A DNA stretch of 49,238 bases from Clostridia bacterium. Lineage in GTDB: Bacteria > Bacillota > Clostridia > TANB77 > CAG-508. The stretch covers positions 1 to 49,238 of the forward strand of contig CAADUZ010000033.1 of the NCBI GenBank assembly GCA_900752335.1, written 5' to 3'. Shown piece by piece: positions 25,621 to 34,971 of the stretch. How positions within the stretch are numbered: position 1 is the first letter of the stretch; each line of letters starts with the position of its first letter. A program made the translations under genes and the position numbers. The notes beneath the pieces were generated by a model. That model was not told the origin of the DNA and did not search any database. It saw only the letters and a list, made by a program, of their open reading frames with translations.

Positions 25621-25790
25621 CTAAAGTACAGGCACGACAACGCGGAAGGAATAGAAACTGTCGTTGTAGCCATAGTAGCTGCCGAAAGAGAACGCGCCAG
25701 CAGCAGTAGCATTGCTGTAAGGACCTCCACGGACGAAGAACTGACTGTTAGTGTTAGGAAAGTAAGAGTAATCACTGTACCAGCTGTTCA
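25621..25790 (-). other. GC-rich 3' segment, candidate variable region
   Basis: This segment encodes YSDYSYFPNTNSQF, VRGGPYSNA, GSYYGYNDSFYSFR and the C-terminus. Composition changes abruptly against the rest of the gene, and pyrimidine-ending codons cluster, as in variable regions of diversity-generating retroelements. No reverse transcriptase or template repeat is present in the window. Confidence 0.4.
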
Positions 25791-27141
25791 TGTATGGACT
25801 GCTTGAGCTACTTGAAGTTTCCCATACTGCATCTCCATTATATCCATTTTCTGGTATTGATACCGCGTAGTTTTCATCAAAAGCATCCTTACTTCCTGTG
25901 CTATATACGTCTGCATATTTTGTATTTCCTTCATCTACTGAATCTATTAAACTTTTTGCATAATCTTCTGCATAACTATTATTTACATATGCTGCTACGT
26001 ATTCCCATGTTCCACCACTCATATCGTACACGCCCGTTACGTTCCCCGTGGTGCTTGCTTCTTGCCCTTGTATGCTTTTATAGTCGTTTGTTATTTCTTC
26101 TTCTGCTGCGCTTGCGCTCTCTCCTGCATTTCCTGTAATATAGCCTCTATTGTTATTTATCCATACTTCATCTCCTTTTCCATATGTTGTATTTTGGCTC
26201 AAGTATACCACCGCTCCCCATTCACTATTTTTCATCATGTGTGGGTCTACTACACTATCACTTGTATTTAATCCATATGGATTTCCTGTTTTATTCATTT
26301 CTGTACATACTTTAAATATGTTATCTACCGTTATATTTCTCCAGCTTGTTATTCCTGCTTTTATTTGTGGTATTAGTGTTGAATTATTTGTATCTGTTTC
26401 TCCCGTACTTTTATCCGTTGTACAACCTGTATGGCTTGTTTCAAACTTTCCCACCCAGAACCCTGGTAAGGCTGTTCCTCCATAGTCGAATGCTGGGTGA
26501 ACTACGTAATCACTCATTGCTCCCCCTGTTGTTGCACTTGGGTATGTTGTACTATATGTTGTGCTTCCGTCTTTTCCTTTATTCTCTGTATCTATGAATA
26601 CTATATCTATTTCTCCTGCACCCGTTCCATTTTGATGGTACTGACTATTTATTTTATATGCGTATCTTGGTATCCATACTAACATGCTATATGTTTTACT
26701 TTCGTCTAATACCCCATCATCGAATGTTGCATCACCTAGTACTACATTTGCCCATTCTTTATTCCCATAATTGTACCACTCGCTATCTGTTTCATCTGTC
26801 TGTACCCAATTAGTTCCATTCCACTTTACAGGTATCATTCCTTCACTTATTTGTGGGGCTACTGCTATGCTGCTATCTATATATGGTGGCTCTGGTGGTA
26901 TTTGGTCTTCTGCCATTATATTAGCCATTTGGTCCATTAAACTGTTTAGTCCTTGTTGTTCTTCTAATGCCGCATGCTCTGTCAAATCTTTTGCTTCTTG
27001 CGCTCTTTGGATTAATCCACCTTCTCCTAATACTACATTAAACGTTACTGTTGCAAGTATTATTAATATAATTATTGTGATTACTAATGCTATTAGCGTA
27101 ATACCTTTCTCTTGCTCTGTTTTCATTCTTTTGCTTTTCAT
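25621..27141 (-). CDS. Pilin-like surface protein with FGE/C-type-lectin-like domain, possible DGR target
   Basis: The 506-residue protein begins with a charged stretch and the prepilin-like segment GITLIALVITIIILIILATV, then GEGGLIQRAQEAKDLTEHAA and a proline linker. The main domain (about residues 105-506) has WIPRYAYKIN, FWVGKFETSH, GNPYGLN, MKNSEWGAVVYLSQ and YDMSGGTWEYVAAYVNN. It ends RGGPYSNATAAGAF...SFYSFRVVVPVL. That is the layout of formylglycine-enzyme-like lectin folds, which often act as variable ligand-binding domains. The last roughly 60 codons (25621-25790) are markedly GC-rich and full of NNC/NNT codons for Tyr, Ser, Asn and Phe. It is a paralogue of the truncated gene at 1-576. 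Confidence 0.8.
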   Translation of the reverse strand: MKSKRMKTEQEKGITLIALVITIIILIILATVTFNVVLGEGGLIQRAQEAKDLTEHAALEEQQGLNSLMDQMANIMAEDQIPPEPPYIDSSIAVAPQISEGMIPVKWNGTNWVQTDETDSEWYNYGNKEWANVVLGDATFDDGVLDESKTYSMLVWIPRYAYKINSQYHQNGTGAGEIDIVFIDTENKGKDGSTTYSTTYPSATTGGAMSDYVVHPAFDYGGTALPGFWVGKFETSHTGCTTDKSTGETDTNNSTLIPQIKAGITSWRNITVDNIFKVCTEMNKTGNPYGLNTSDSVVDPHMMKNSEWGAVVYLSQNTTYGKGDEVWINNNRGYITGNAGESASAAEEEITNDYKSIQGQEASTTGNVTGVYDMSGGTWEYVAAYVNNSYAEDYAKSLIDSVDEGNTKYADVYSTGSKDAFDENYAVSIPENGYNGDAVWETSSSSSSPYMNSWYSDYSYFPNTNSQFFVRGGPYSNATAAGAFSFGSYYGYNDSFYSFRVVVPVL

Positions 27142-27448
27142 ATGTTCTTTTTCTCCTTTTCTTTTTTATATTTTTTCTTTTTATTATTTTTATCTTTTGT
27201 TTTACTTTTATTCATGTTTTGCTTTTGTTTTTTATATTTTTGCTGTTTTGCTTTTTCTTTCTTGCTATCTTTATTGGTTGTGTTTTTACTTTATATGTTT
27301 GTGTTTTACTTATTTCTTCTATGTTTAAGAAATATTTTCGTATCTTCTCGTATATTATATGTCACTGGTGTGAATTTTTCAATGCTGGTGGCATTATTGT
27401 AATAAATATTTAATATTTTTGTAACATTCTTGTAATATTTGCACATAA
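27142..27448 (-). other. Long purine-rich leader of the pilin-like gene
   Basis: About 210 bases between promoter and start codon are almost pure purine on the transcribed strand. A 25-codon, lysine-dominated ORF (MNKSKTKDKNNKKKKYKKEK...) spans 27213-27136, and its TGA overlaps the ATG of the pilin-like gene. It has only a weak ribosome site. The region holds no other gene that I can support. Confidence 0.45.
27354..27382 (-). promoter_or_regulatory. Promoter of the pilin-like gene
   Basis: TTGAAA (27382-27377) and TATAAT (27359-27354) on the minus strand are 17 bases apart. Confidence 0.65.
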
Positions 27449-27480
27449 AAAGAGAAAGCTTTTCTTTATTTGCTTTCTCT
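27446..27480 (-). terminator. rimO terminator
   Basis: On the minus strand AGAGAAAGC (27480-27472) pairs with GCTTTCTCT (27459-27451) and is followed by a T-run. Confidence 0.85.
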
Positions 27481-27494
27481 AGCTATATATATTC

Positions 27495-28853
27495 TTATAT
27501 TTCTTTGCATATTAAATCGTAATTACTTACGTCTATAATTTTGGCTTTTACAAAATCTCCTTCTTGTAAATTTTTATCTGTATTTAAATATGCTATTCCA
27601 TCTATATCTGGAACGTCCATATATGTTCTTCCTACATATGTTCTTCCATCAAAAGATTTTCCTTCTATTAAAATTTCTACTTCTTTTCCAATTTGTTTTT
27701 GCAAATTTTCTTTTGATATTTCTTGTTGCAAACTCATTATTTTGTTATATCTGCTTTTCTTGGTCATTGGGTGAATTTGTTCTTTTATTCTCGCAGCTGG
27801 CGTGCCTTCTTCTTTCGAATATGCAAAACAACCAAGTTTATCAAATCTTGCTTCTTTTAGGAAATTATATAATTCTTCAAAGTCTTCTTTTGTTTCTCCT
27901 GGGAAGCCCACCATTACTGTAGTTCTAATAACTACATTTGGTATTTCTTTTCTTAAAGTTTGTATAAGGTTTCTAATTGTTTTTCCATTACTTTGTCTAT
28001 TCATTCTTTTAAGCACAGTATCTGATATATGTTGAATTGGAATATCAAAATATTTGCAAATTTTATCATTTTCTTTTACTAACTTTATCAGGTCAGGTGT
28101 AATTGTTTCTGGGTACGCATATAGGAATCTAATCCATTTTATACTGTCTATTTTACTAATTTTATCTAAAAGTTCTGCAAGCTTTGGCTCTCCGTAAATA
28201 TCTATACCATATTTTGTAGTATCTTGTGCTATAACTATTAGTTCTTTGTATCCGCTGCTTGCTAATTTTTTCGCTTCTTTTAAAATATCTTCCATTTTTC
28301 TACTCATTTGTGGACCACGTATATATGGTATTGCACAATATGTACACCTATTACTACACCCGTCTGCTATTTTTAAATAGGCAAAATTTGCACCAGTTGA
28401 AACTACTCTTTCTTCTATATCATCAAAGTTCTCGTATTTATTCTCGCTTGTTTTTTCATTTATGTTATTATTTTTATCTTCTATATCTTTTTCTGTTTTA
28501 CTATCTTTAAGTAAAGCTTGGATTTTTACCCAAAGCATATTGTATTCACTATATTTTATATACAAATCCACTTCTGGAATTGCTTTTTCTAGCTCTTCCT
28601 TATATCTCTCTACTAGGCAACCCATAGCAATTAAATACTTGCACTTTTGCTTTTTATACTCTGCCATTTCAAGAATAGTATTAATTGCCTCTTCTTTTGC
28701 AGACTCAATAAAGCCACAAGTATTTATAACAATAACCTCTGCCTTTTCTGGTGTATTTACTATTTCATAATCATTTGCCTTAAAAATCCCAATGGTCTTT
28801 TCAGTATCTACTAAATTCTTACTGCAACCTAATGATACAAATCCTATCTTCAT
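27495..28853 (-). CDS. rimO: Ribosomal protein S12 methylthiotransferase RimO
   Basis: RimO adds a methylthio group to an aspartate of ribosomal protein S12. The 452 residues have the MiaB-type N-domain (KIGFVSLGCSKNLVDTEK, VINTCGFIESAKEEAINTIL, MGCLVERY), the radical-SAM cluster motif ADGCSNRCTYCAIPYIRG, and a C-terminal TRAM domain (KEVEILIEGK...GDFVKAKIIDV). SLGCSKNLVDTE and YIRGPQMSR point to RimO rather than MiaB or MtaB. It has an insertion of polar residues between the N-domain and the SAM domain (about residues 117-145). Confidence 0.93.
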   Translation of the reverse strand: MKIGFVSLGCSKNLVDTEKTIGIFKANDYEIVNTPEKAEVIVINTCGFIESAKEEAINTILEMAEYKKQKCKYLIAMGCLVERYKEELEKAIPEVDLYIKYSEYNMLWVKIQALLKDSKTEKDIEDKNNNINEKTSENKYENFDDIEERVVSTGANFAYLKIADGCSNRCTYCAIPYIRGPQMSRKMEDILKEAKKLASSGYKELIVIAQDTTKYGIDIYGEPKLAELLDKISKIDSIKWIRFLYAYPETITPDLIKLVKENDKICKYFDIPIQHISDTVLKRMNRQSNGKTIRNLIQTLRKEIPNVVIRTTVMVGFPGETKEDFEELYNFLKEARFDKLGCFAYSKEEGTPAARIKEQIHPMTKKSRYNKIMSLQQEISKENLQKQIGKEVEILIEGKSFDGRTYVGRTYMDVPDIDGIAYLNTDKNLQEGDFVKAKIIDVSNYDLICKEI

Positions 28854-28861
28854 TTATTACT

Positions 28862-28900
28862 CCTTCTAATGAGAAAATGAGACCTGTCCCTTATTTCCCA
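28862..28900. repeat. GGGACAGG family B repeat copy
   Basis: The sequence GAGAAAATGAGACCTGTCCC is close to the copy at 18628-18650. It lies between rimO and the CapA-like gene and overlaps the 3' end of the latter. Confidence 0.75.
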
Positions 28901-30144
28901 AGTTCGTTTAATCTGTTTAATCCTTCTACTAATTTGTCGTATGTTTCTCTTGTTATTTTTTGTGTATCTCCACCAGTTGTATATCCCATTGCTGTGCTTT
29001 TCATGTCTATTAGTTCAAATCTATTTTCTGCGCTTTCGCCGTTGTCTAGCATGTATATTGGGGTGTAGTCTACTTTGTTTAAGTATACTTTTCCGTCTTT
29101 TCCACTCTTTCGAAGTTCTATGTTTAAGACTAATTCTGTTCTTGCCTCTTCTGCTGATAGTGTTGATATATATGTTCCTATTGAATATGCTATAAATACG
29201 TTTTCTCCATCTTTGTTTTGTCTTACTTCCATTGGTTGTACTACTGATGGGTGTGCACCTAGTATTAGGTTTACCCCATTTTCTACTAAAAAGTCTGCTA
29301 TTTCTTTTTGCTCTTTTGATACTGTACTTGATATTGCATCTCCCCAATGTATCATTACGCATATGTATTCTGCTTCGTTTTCTTTTGCATATTCTATGTC
29401 TGATTTTACTTGCTCTTCACTATACATGTTTACACAATTTAGTTCTTCTTTTCCAGCGTCTTCGTCCATAAAACACGTATATGTTAAGAATGCAATTTTT
29501 GTATTTTTGACTTCTTTTATGCACACTGCATTTGCGTCTTCTATTTTATCTCCAACTACGTCAAATCCTATTTTTTCTAGATTTTCCCTTGTTTCTTTTA
29601 ATCCGTTTACGCCATTGTCCAAGCTATGGTTATGAGATATTGTAACTAAATTTACACCCGAATTTTTTACCGCTCTTGCAAATTCCATTGGTGCATTTTT
29701 TTCGTTATATTCTCCTTCTATTATTCCAGTTTCCATTGTTCCCATTACAATATCCGCTTCGTTTATAAAGCCAGACACACTATTAAACATATGTGAAAAA
29801 TCATATGTTTTTGTGCTCTCGTTATATGCGTCCTCAAGCATTTCATTACTGCACAAAATATCTCCTACTGCAGACATTTTTATTAATACGTCTGATTCAG
29901 ATATATTTTGGTTAGTCTGCGATATATCCGCACTTATTGCAGAAAATATTTCTTCTGATTGTTTCTCCAATTCTTCTTTTTGCTCTGCTAAAAGCTTTTT
30001 ATCTTCATATCTTTTGTATTCATTAATTCCTATACACACTATAATAATAGTTAATAATATGAATACTATTGTAAGAAATGTTTTTGTATTAAGTACGTCT
30101 TTTATTGATTTAATCCTTCTTGTGTTTCTTCTGTTTCTTGGCAT
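28891..30144 (-). CDS. CapA-family protein (poly-gamma-glutamate synthesis-like metallophosphatase)
   Basis: The 417-residue protein has a basic N-terminus, one transmembrane helix at about residues 22-42, and a CapA-type metallophosphatase-fold domain. The motifs are MSAVGDILCSNEMLEDA, VMGTMETGI, NLVTISHNHSLDNG, VCVMIHWGDAISSTVSKEQKE-like IHWG and GVNLILGAHPSVVQPMEV. CapA relatives are tied to capsule polyglutamate or act on cell-envelope substrates. No capB/capC partners are nearby, so a capsule role is not supported by context. Confidence 0.85.
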   Translation of the reverse strand: MPRNRRNTRRIKSIKDVLNTKTFLTIVFILLTIIIVCIGINEYKRYEDKKLLAEQKEELEKQSEEIFSAISADISQTNQNISESDVLIKMSAVGDILCSNEMLEDAYNESTKTYDFSHMFNSVSGFINEADIVMGTMETGIIEGEYNEKNAPMEFARAVKNSGVNLVTISHNHSLDNGVNGLKETRENLEKIGFDVVGDKIEDANAVCIKEVKNTKIAFLTYTCFMDEDAGKEELNCVNMYSEEQVKSDIEYAKENEAEYICVMIHWGDAISSTVSKEQKEIADFLVENGVNLILGAHPSVVQPMEVRQNKDGENVFIAYSIGTYISTLSAEEARTELVLNIELRKSGKDGKVYLNKVDYTPIYMLDNGESAENRFELIDMKSTAMGYTTGGDTQKITRETYDKLVEGLNRLNELGK

Positions 30145-30224
30145 TTTTATCCTCCATTAATTTAACTTGTTCCGTAATATAATATAGCAATATTATATTT
30201 AATTTAGTAAAATATGTCAATGCA

Positions 30225-30365
30225 GAATTGGAACAAGGGGACACACAATTTGTTTCATTTTTGAAACGAAGGGACAGACATTAGTAAATCTTAATAATTT
30301 TAATTTACCATGTCTGTCCCCATTTTTCATTTTTGAAACAAATTGTGTGTCCCCTTGTTCCAGAA
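30225..30365. repeat. Long composite GGGGACA family A palindrome
   Basis: The element runs from GGAACAAGGGGACACACAAT at the left to its mirror at the right. A nested inner pair, GACAGACAT...ATGTCTGTC, surrounds an AT core. The whole could fold into one long hairpin. It lies between the CapA-like gene and pheT, overlapping no gene core. Confidence 0.88.
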
Positions 30366-30367
30366 TT

Positions 30368-32827
30368 TTATTTTCTTAATTCTGCGCCTATTTTTTTGTT
30401 TAGCATTTCTACTATTTTTTCCATGCTTTGGTTTATTTCTTCGTCTGTTAATGTTCTATCCATTTTTTCAAATGTTAATGAATATGCTATGCTCTTTTTG
30501 TTTTCGTCTATTCCTTTTCCTGTGTATACGTCAAATGCTTCTATTTTGCTTAAAGATGAGCCTCCTGCTTTTTTGATTAGTACTGCAATTTCTTCTGCTG
30601 TAACATTTTTGTCTACTACTACTGCTAAATCTTTTTTCACACTTGGGAATTTTGATATTTCTTTGTATTTCATTTTTCCTACTTTTTTGTCTAATAGTTT
30701 GTCTAAATCTATTTCAAATACATATACGGCTTCTTTTTCAAGGGCTGGATGCACTCTTCCTACTAGACCTACTATATCGTTGTTTACAGAGATTAGTGCT
30801 GTTTGTCCTGGGTGCACTTCTTCTGGCATTTTGTCTTCTTTTATTACAAAGCTATATCTATTTCCATAGCCTAAATAGTCTAGTAATTCTTCTACTATTC
30901 CTTTTATTACATAGAAATCTACTTGCTTTTTGCTGCCTATTCCTAGGTAATAGTCGCCTGTCATTAATGCTGCTATTTTATTTGTTTCTCCGTATTCTTC
31001 CCCTTTTTTGTAGAATGCTTTTCCTATTTCAAATATTGATACGTCTTTGTTGCTTCTTGCTTTGTTGTATTCATATATTTTTAAAAGTGATGGCAAAATG
31101 CTATGTCTTAATGTATTTCTTTCTTCTGTCATAGGGTCTAACAAGCTTACAAGTTCTGTATCATCTTTTGTGAAATACTTTGCTTCTTTATCATTTACTA
31201 ATATATATGATAGTGTTTCGTTTAAGCCTAAATCTACCATTTTGTTTCGTATTCCTCTTGTTACTTTGTCGTAACTTCCTGCTTTCATTGGCATTTCTGG
31301 AAGTCTTCCAACTATATTGTCTACACCATATATACGTCCAACTTCTTCTATTAAATCTTCTTTAATAGATATGTCCCCTCTTCTTCTTGGAACACTTACT
31401 GTAATTTTCTCTATAGTTTCTAAATCTTTTTCTTGTTCTTTAAATTCAGATTTTTTACCATCTATATATACTTCAAATTTTAATCTTCTAAATACGTCTA
31501 GTACGTCTTTTTTAGCTATATTCATTCCTAGAACGTCATTTATATTTTTAAATGATATTTCTATTTCTCTATTTTTTAAATTCTCTTTATCATATTTTGC
31601 AATTCCGCCTACTACTTCTCCAGAAGCATATTCTTCTAATAATTTTGCCGCTCTTTCTAGTGCCATGTATGTTCTATTTGGATCTAGCCCTTTTTCAAAT
31701 CTTGAACTTGCTTCACTTCTTAATATTTCTTTTGAAGTTTTACGAATTTTTACCCCATCAAATATTGCTGATTCGATAAGTACATTCTTTGTACTATCTG
31801 TAATTTCTGTATCAAGTCCTCCCATTACGCCGGCTAAACCTATTGCTCTTTCTCCGTCAGATATTACAATATCTTCATTTGATAAAGTTCTTTCTTTGCC
31901 ATCTAGCGTAAATAGCTTTTCGCCTTCTTTTGCCATTCTTACTTCTATTTTGCCTTTTAATGTATCTGCATCGTAGAAATGAAGTGGCTGGCCAGTTTCA
32001 AGCATTACATAGTTACTAATATCAACTACATTGTTTATTGGTCTTATTCCAGATGCAATTAATCTATTCTTAATATATGCTGGGCTTTCCCCTATTTTTA
32101 TGTTTTTAACTTTTCTTGCTAGGAATATTGAGCAGTTTTCAGTATTTACTTCTACTTTAAAGCTGTCATTTATATTCTCGCTATTTTCTTTATGTGATAA
32201 ATCTATATCTTTTACGTCTTTATCATATATTGCACCTAGCTCATAAGCCATGCCAAGTATACTTAATAAATCTCCTCTATTTGCAGTTAGGTCAAAATCT
32301 ACTACTTCGTCATCCATTCCCATATATGCTATTGGGTCTTCTCCAACAGGCGCATCTGATGGAAGTTCGTGTATACCTGTTTTATCAACTTCGTCTGCAT
32401 ATTTATGTTCCAAGCCAAGTTCTAGCATAGAGCAAAGCATACCATTTGATTCTTGCCCTCTTACCATACTTCTTTTAATTATACGTGGCTTGTCATCTTT
32501 TTCAATTCCTCCACCTGCCTTAACAGTAACCCCTGGAAGCACTGCTCCGTCAAGTGCAACAATTACTTTTAGCCCTTTACGCACATTTGGAGCACCACAT
32601 ACAATATTTAAAACTTCTCTTCCAATATCGACCTTGCAAACATGTAAATGGTCTGAATCTGGATGCATTTCACATTCTTTCACTTCTCCAATTACTAGGT
32701 TCGTAGCATCTAAAAGTTTTCCAGCTGAATCATACTCATTTCCTACTCTTGTCATATCTTCAGCTAATTCCTTTATATCCACGTCTATATCCACATAATC
32801 TTTAACAAAATTCTTACTTAATTTCAT
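30368..32827 (-). CDS. pheT: Phenylalanine-tRNA ligase beta subunit
   Basis: PheT and PheS form the tetramer that charges tRNA-Phe. The 819 residues contain the N-terminal tRNA-binding domain (VIGEVKECEMHPDSDHLHVC, IVCGAPNVRKGLKV), the B3/B4 editing domain (NRGDLLSILGMAYELGAI, GQPLHFYDADTL), the B5 domain and a C-terminal anticodon-binding domain (KYKEISKFPSVKKDLAVVV). It follows pheS by 12 bases and is controlled by the T-box upstream. Confidence 0.97.
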   Translation of the reverse strand: MKLSKNFVKDYVDIDVDIKELAEDMTRVGNEYDSAGKLLDATNLVIGEVKECEMHPDSDHLHVCKVDIGREVLNIVCGAPNVRKGLKVIVALDGAVLPGVTVKAGGGIEKDDKPRIIKRSMVRGQESNGMLCSMLELGLEHKYADEVDKTGIHELPSDAPVGEDPIAYMGMDDEVVDFDLTANRGDLLSILGMAYELGAIYDKDVKDIDLSHKENSENINDSFKVEVNTENCSIFLARKVKNIKIGESPAYIKNRLIASGIRPINNVVDISNYVMLETGQPLHFYDADTLKGKIEVRMAKEGEKLFTLDGKERTLSNEDIVISDGERAIGLAGVMGGLDTEITDSTKNVLIESAIFDGVKIRKTSKEILRSEASSRFEKGLDPNRTYMALERAAKLLEEYASGEVVGGIAKYDKENLKNREIEISFKNINDVLGMNIAKKDVLDVFRRLKFEVYIDGKKSEFKEQEKDLETIEKITVSVPRRRGDISIKEDLIEEVGRIYGVDNIVGRLPEMPMKAGSYDKVTRGIRNKMVDLGLNETLSYILVNDKEAKYFTKDDTELVSLLDPMTEERNTLRHSILPSLLKIYEYNKARSNKDVSIFEIGKAFYKKGEEYGETNKIAALMTGDYYLGIGSKKQVDFYVIKGIVEELLDYLGYGNRYSFVIKEDKMPEEVHPGQTALISVNNDIVGLVGRVHPALEKEAVYVFEIDLDKLLDKKVGKMKYKEISKFPSVKKDLAVVVDKNVTAEEIAVLIKKAGGSSLSKIEAFDVYTGKGIDENKKSIAYSLTFEKMDRTLTDEEINQSMEKIVEMLNKKIGAELRK

Positions 32828-32839
32828 TTTCTTTACCTC

Positions 32840-33886
32840 CTATCTATCAAGCCTATCAAATTGACTTAAAAATCTTACGTCATTTTGGTAAAGCAAACGT
32901 ATATCTGTAATACCATATTTAAACATAGCAAGTCTATCTAGCCCTGTGCCAAATGCAAAGCCTGTATATTTATCTGGATCATATCCATTCATTTTAAGCA
33001 CATTTGGATGAACCATACCAGAGCCCAATACTTCTATCCAGCCAGTTTGCTTACATAAATTGCAGCCCTTACCTCCGCATTTAAAACAGCTTACGTCTAC
33101 TTCATAAGAAGGCTCTGTAAATGGGAAATAGCTTGGTCTAAAACGAAGCTCTAAATTTTCTCCTAGCATTTTCCTTACAAACACCTCTAATGTACCTTTT
33201 AAATCAGCTAGTGAAATATTTTTGTCAATAACTAAACCTTCAACTTGGCTGAATTGGTGAGAATGAGTTGCATCATCATCTCTTCTGTACGTTTTACCTG
33301 GGCAGATAACCCTTATTGGAGATTTCTCCTCATTTGCCATCATAGTTCTTGCTTGAACAGCAGAAGTTTGAGTTCTTAACAAATACTCTGACGTGATATA
33401 GAAACTATCTTGCATATCTCTTGCAGGATGCCCCTTTGGAAGATTTAGCCTTTCAAAACAATATTCGTCAGTTTCAAGTTCTGGACCTGTTACAACGTCA
33501 TACCCCATAGAAACAAATAAATCTTCAACTTCTTCAATAATCCTATTTAGTGGATGCTTACTACCTCTTTTTACCTTTGTACTAGGAAGCGTAATATCGA
33601 TAGTTTCCTCCTTTAATTTTTTCGCAAGTTCTTCTTTAGCAAACTTTTCCTCTCCTAGCTTAATATTCTTTTCAATTTCACCCCTTGCTTCATTACCCTT
33701 GCCGCCAATAACAGGTCTTTCTTCAGGAGCCAAACTTCCCATACTTCTTAAAATACTAGTAAGTTCACCCTTTTTACCTAAATACTTAACCCTTACCTCA
33801 TCTAGCTCTTTTGCATTTGTAGCTGCACTAACTTCGCTCAAAGCCTCTTCCTTAAGCTTGCTAATCTCATTAATCTTCTCTTCCAT
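32840..33886 (-). CDS. pheS: Phenylalanine-tRNA ligase alpha subunit
   Basis: PheS holds the class II catalytic core that forms Phe-AMP and transfers Phe to tRNA. The 348 residues show an N-terminal coiled coil (about residues 1-90), then HPLNRIIEEVEDLFVSMGYD, TQTSAVQARTMMA, FSQVEGLVIDKNISLADLKG, and a metal-ligand cluster VSCFKCGGKGCNLCKQTGWIE. The C-terminal FAFGTGLDRLAMFKYGITDI carries class II motif 3. The T-box leader upstream has a Phe specifier candidate. Confidence 0.97.
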   Translation of the reverse strand: MEEKINEISKLKEEALSEVSAATNAKELDEVRVKYLGKKGELTSILRSMGSLAPEERPVIGGKGNEARGEIEKNIKLGEEKFAKEELAKKLKEETIDITLPSTKVKRGSKHPLNRIIEEVEDLFVSMGYDVVTGPELETDEYCFERLNLPKGHPARDMQDSFYITSEYLLRTQTSAVQARTMMANEEKSPIRVICPGKTYRRDDDATHSHQFSQVEGLVIDKNISLADLKGTLEVFVRKMLGENLELRFRPSYFPFTEPSYEVDVSCFKCGGKGCNLCKQTGWIEVLGSGMVHPNVLKMNGYDPDKYTGFAFGTGLDRLAMFKYGITDIRLLYQNDVRFLSQFDRLDR

Positions 33887-33899
33887 AAAAACCTCCTTG

Positions 33900-34285
33900 T
33901 CACAACAAAAAAGCTAATCTCCTATAGATATAGGACGACTAGCTTTAAATATCGTGGTACCACCTAATTTTATTAATTATATTTTATTGTTATATATTAT
34001 TTTTATTATATAATTAACCTCATTCATTAGCTGTAACGGGCCTCCCGTTCTTCTCTACTTTAGTATGAATTTTTATTTTGCTATATATCTATAGCTTGTT
34101 TCTTACTAATCGTTCAAGAAGAAGCCTCAAAAGTGAAATTTCGATTTAAGAAATATTAATAGGCTTTCAGCTTATAACCTATCTCTCTTTTAATATTTTT
34201 TGTAATAAATCTACTTTGCTTTCTCATTGGCAATTTTCATTATTAACTAACATTAACTATTATACCACAAATTATTGTAAAGTAA
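33900..34285 (-). promoter_or_regulatory. T-box riboswitch controlling pheST
   Basis: On the minus strand the leader begins after TTTACT-16-TATAAT (-10 near 34265-34260). It holds an AACGGG/CCCGTT hairpin near 34035-34049. The T-box core AGGTGGTACCACG (about 33965-33953) can pair with the end of uncharged tRNA-Phe. A terminator, AAGCTAGTC...GATTAGCTTTTTT (33944-33907), ends the leader. GAGGCTTCTTC in the Stem I region offers UUC as the specifier. The downstream gene, pheS, agrees with a Phe-specific T-box. Confidence 0.9.
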
Positions 34286-34321
34286 AGCTTTTATTGTAAA
34301 TTATTTTTTTACTTTTATTAA

Positions 34322-34843
34322 TTATATTACTATTTGCTTTTTTCTTTTATATGTTAAATCGTGTGCTATGTTTGCCCATATGTCCATTTCTTTTGTTCTA
34401 ATTTGTAATTCTAGTTTAATTGGAAGAATATATTTATCTATATTTAGCCCATATTCTAAAATTAAATGATAACTCGTATATCCGCTTTTCTTTGGATTTG
34501 CTATATAGTCTTTTTCCTTTAAGATTTTGAATTTGTCGTCATTTTTAAATTTTTTAGCTAAATTGTACACTTCATTTAAGTTGTTACATACTATTCTTAT
34601 TCCAATTAAGTCATTTATTTTTTCCATCATATTTTCTACTGTTAATTCATACCCTTTATGCTGCATCTTTTCGATTAAACTGTTATATGTTTTTATTCTA
34701 GCTTCTATTTTATATATATTTCTATCATTATTTATTACATTTGTTACTTCATTTAATACTATATCTTTTGCCCATTCTGCGATATAACATACATTTTTGT
34801 ATATATCATATCCTATGTCAGTATTAAATTTTAGCTGATTCAT
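34322..34843 (-). CDS. RelA/SpoT synthetase-domain protein, short
   Basis: The 173 residues show the (p)ppGpp synthetase fold of small alarmone synthetases: IEARIKTYNSLIEKMQHKGY, EKINDLIGIRIVCNNLNEVY, KDYIANPKKSGYTSYHLILE, and LELQIRTKEMDIWANIAHDL. These match the nucleotide-binding and catalytic positions of the family. It stops shortly after HDLTYK, about 35-40 residues shorter than usual stand-alone synthetases, so the C-terminal tetramer helices may be missing. It may still be active. It has no in-frame CGG. Convergence with T-box-controlled pheST is probably incidental. Confidence 0.75.
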   Translation of the reverse strand: MNQLKFNTDIGYDIYKNVCYIAEWAKDIVLNEVTNVINNDRNIYKIEARIKTYNSLIEKMQHKGYELTVENMMEKINDLIGIRIVCNNLNEVYNLAKKFKNDDKFKILKEKDYIANPKKSGYTSYHLILEYGLNIDKYILPIKLELQIRTKEMDIWANIAHDLTYKRKKQIVI

Positions 34844-34918
34844 TTTACCTGCTTTTCTCCTTTCTTTTTAGTCTCGAAAATATATTATACTATTTTTTCC
34901 AGTTTTTTTCAATATTAT

Positions 34919-34947
34919 TTTTCAAAACTGCACAATTATGATATAAT
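34919..34947 (+). promoter_or_regulatory. mutS2 promoter
   Basis: TTTTCA (34919-34924), a 17-base spacer and TATAAT (34942-34947), preceded by TG (extended -10). Confidence 0.7.
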
Positions 34948-34971
34948 ATATATTATTTATGGAGGATGAAA

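Noticed and set aside
25593..25775. Small minus-strand ORF at the 3' end of the FGE-like gene
   Set aside because: It is an out-of-frame shadow of the GC-rich end of the 506-residue gene.
28891..30144. Poly-gamma-glutamate capsule locus
   Set aside because: Only a CapA-like protein is present, with no capB, capC or capD nearby.
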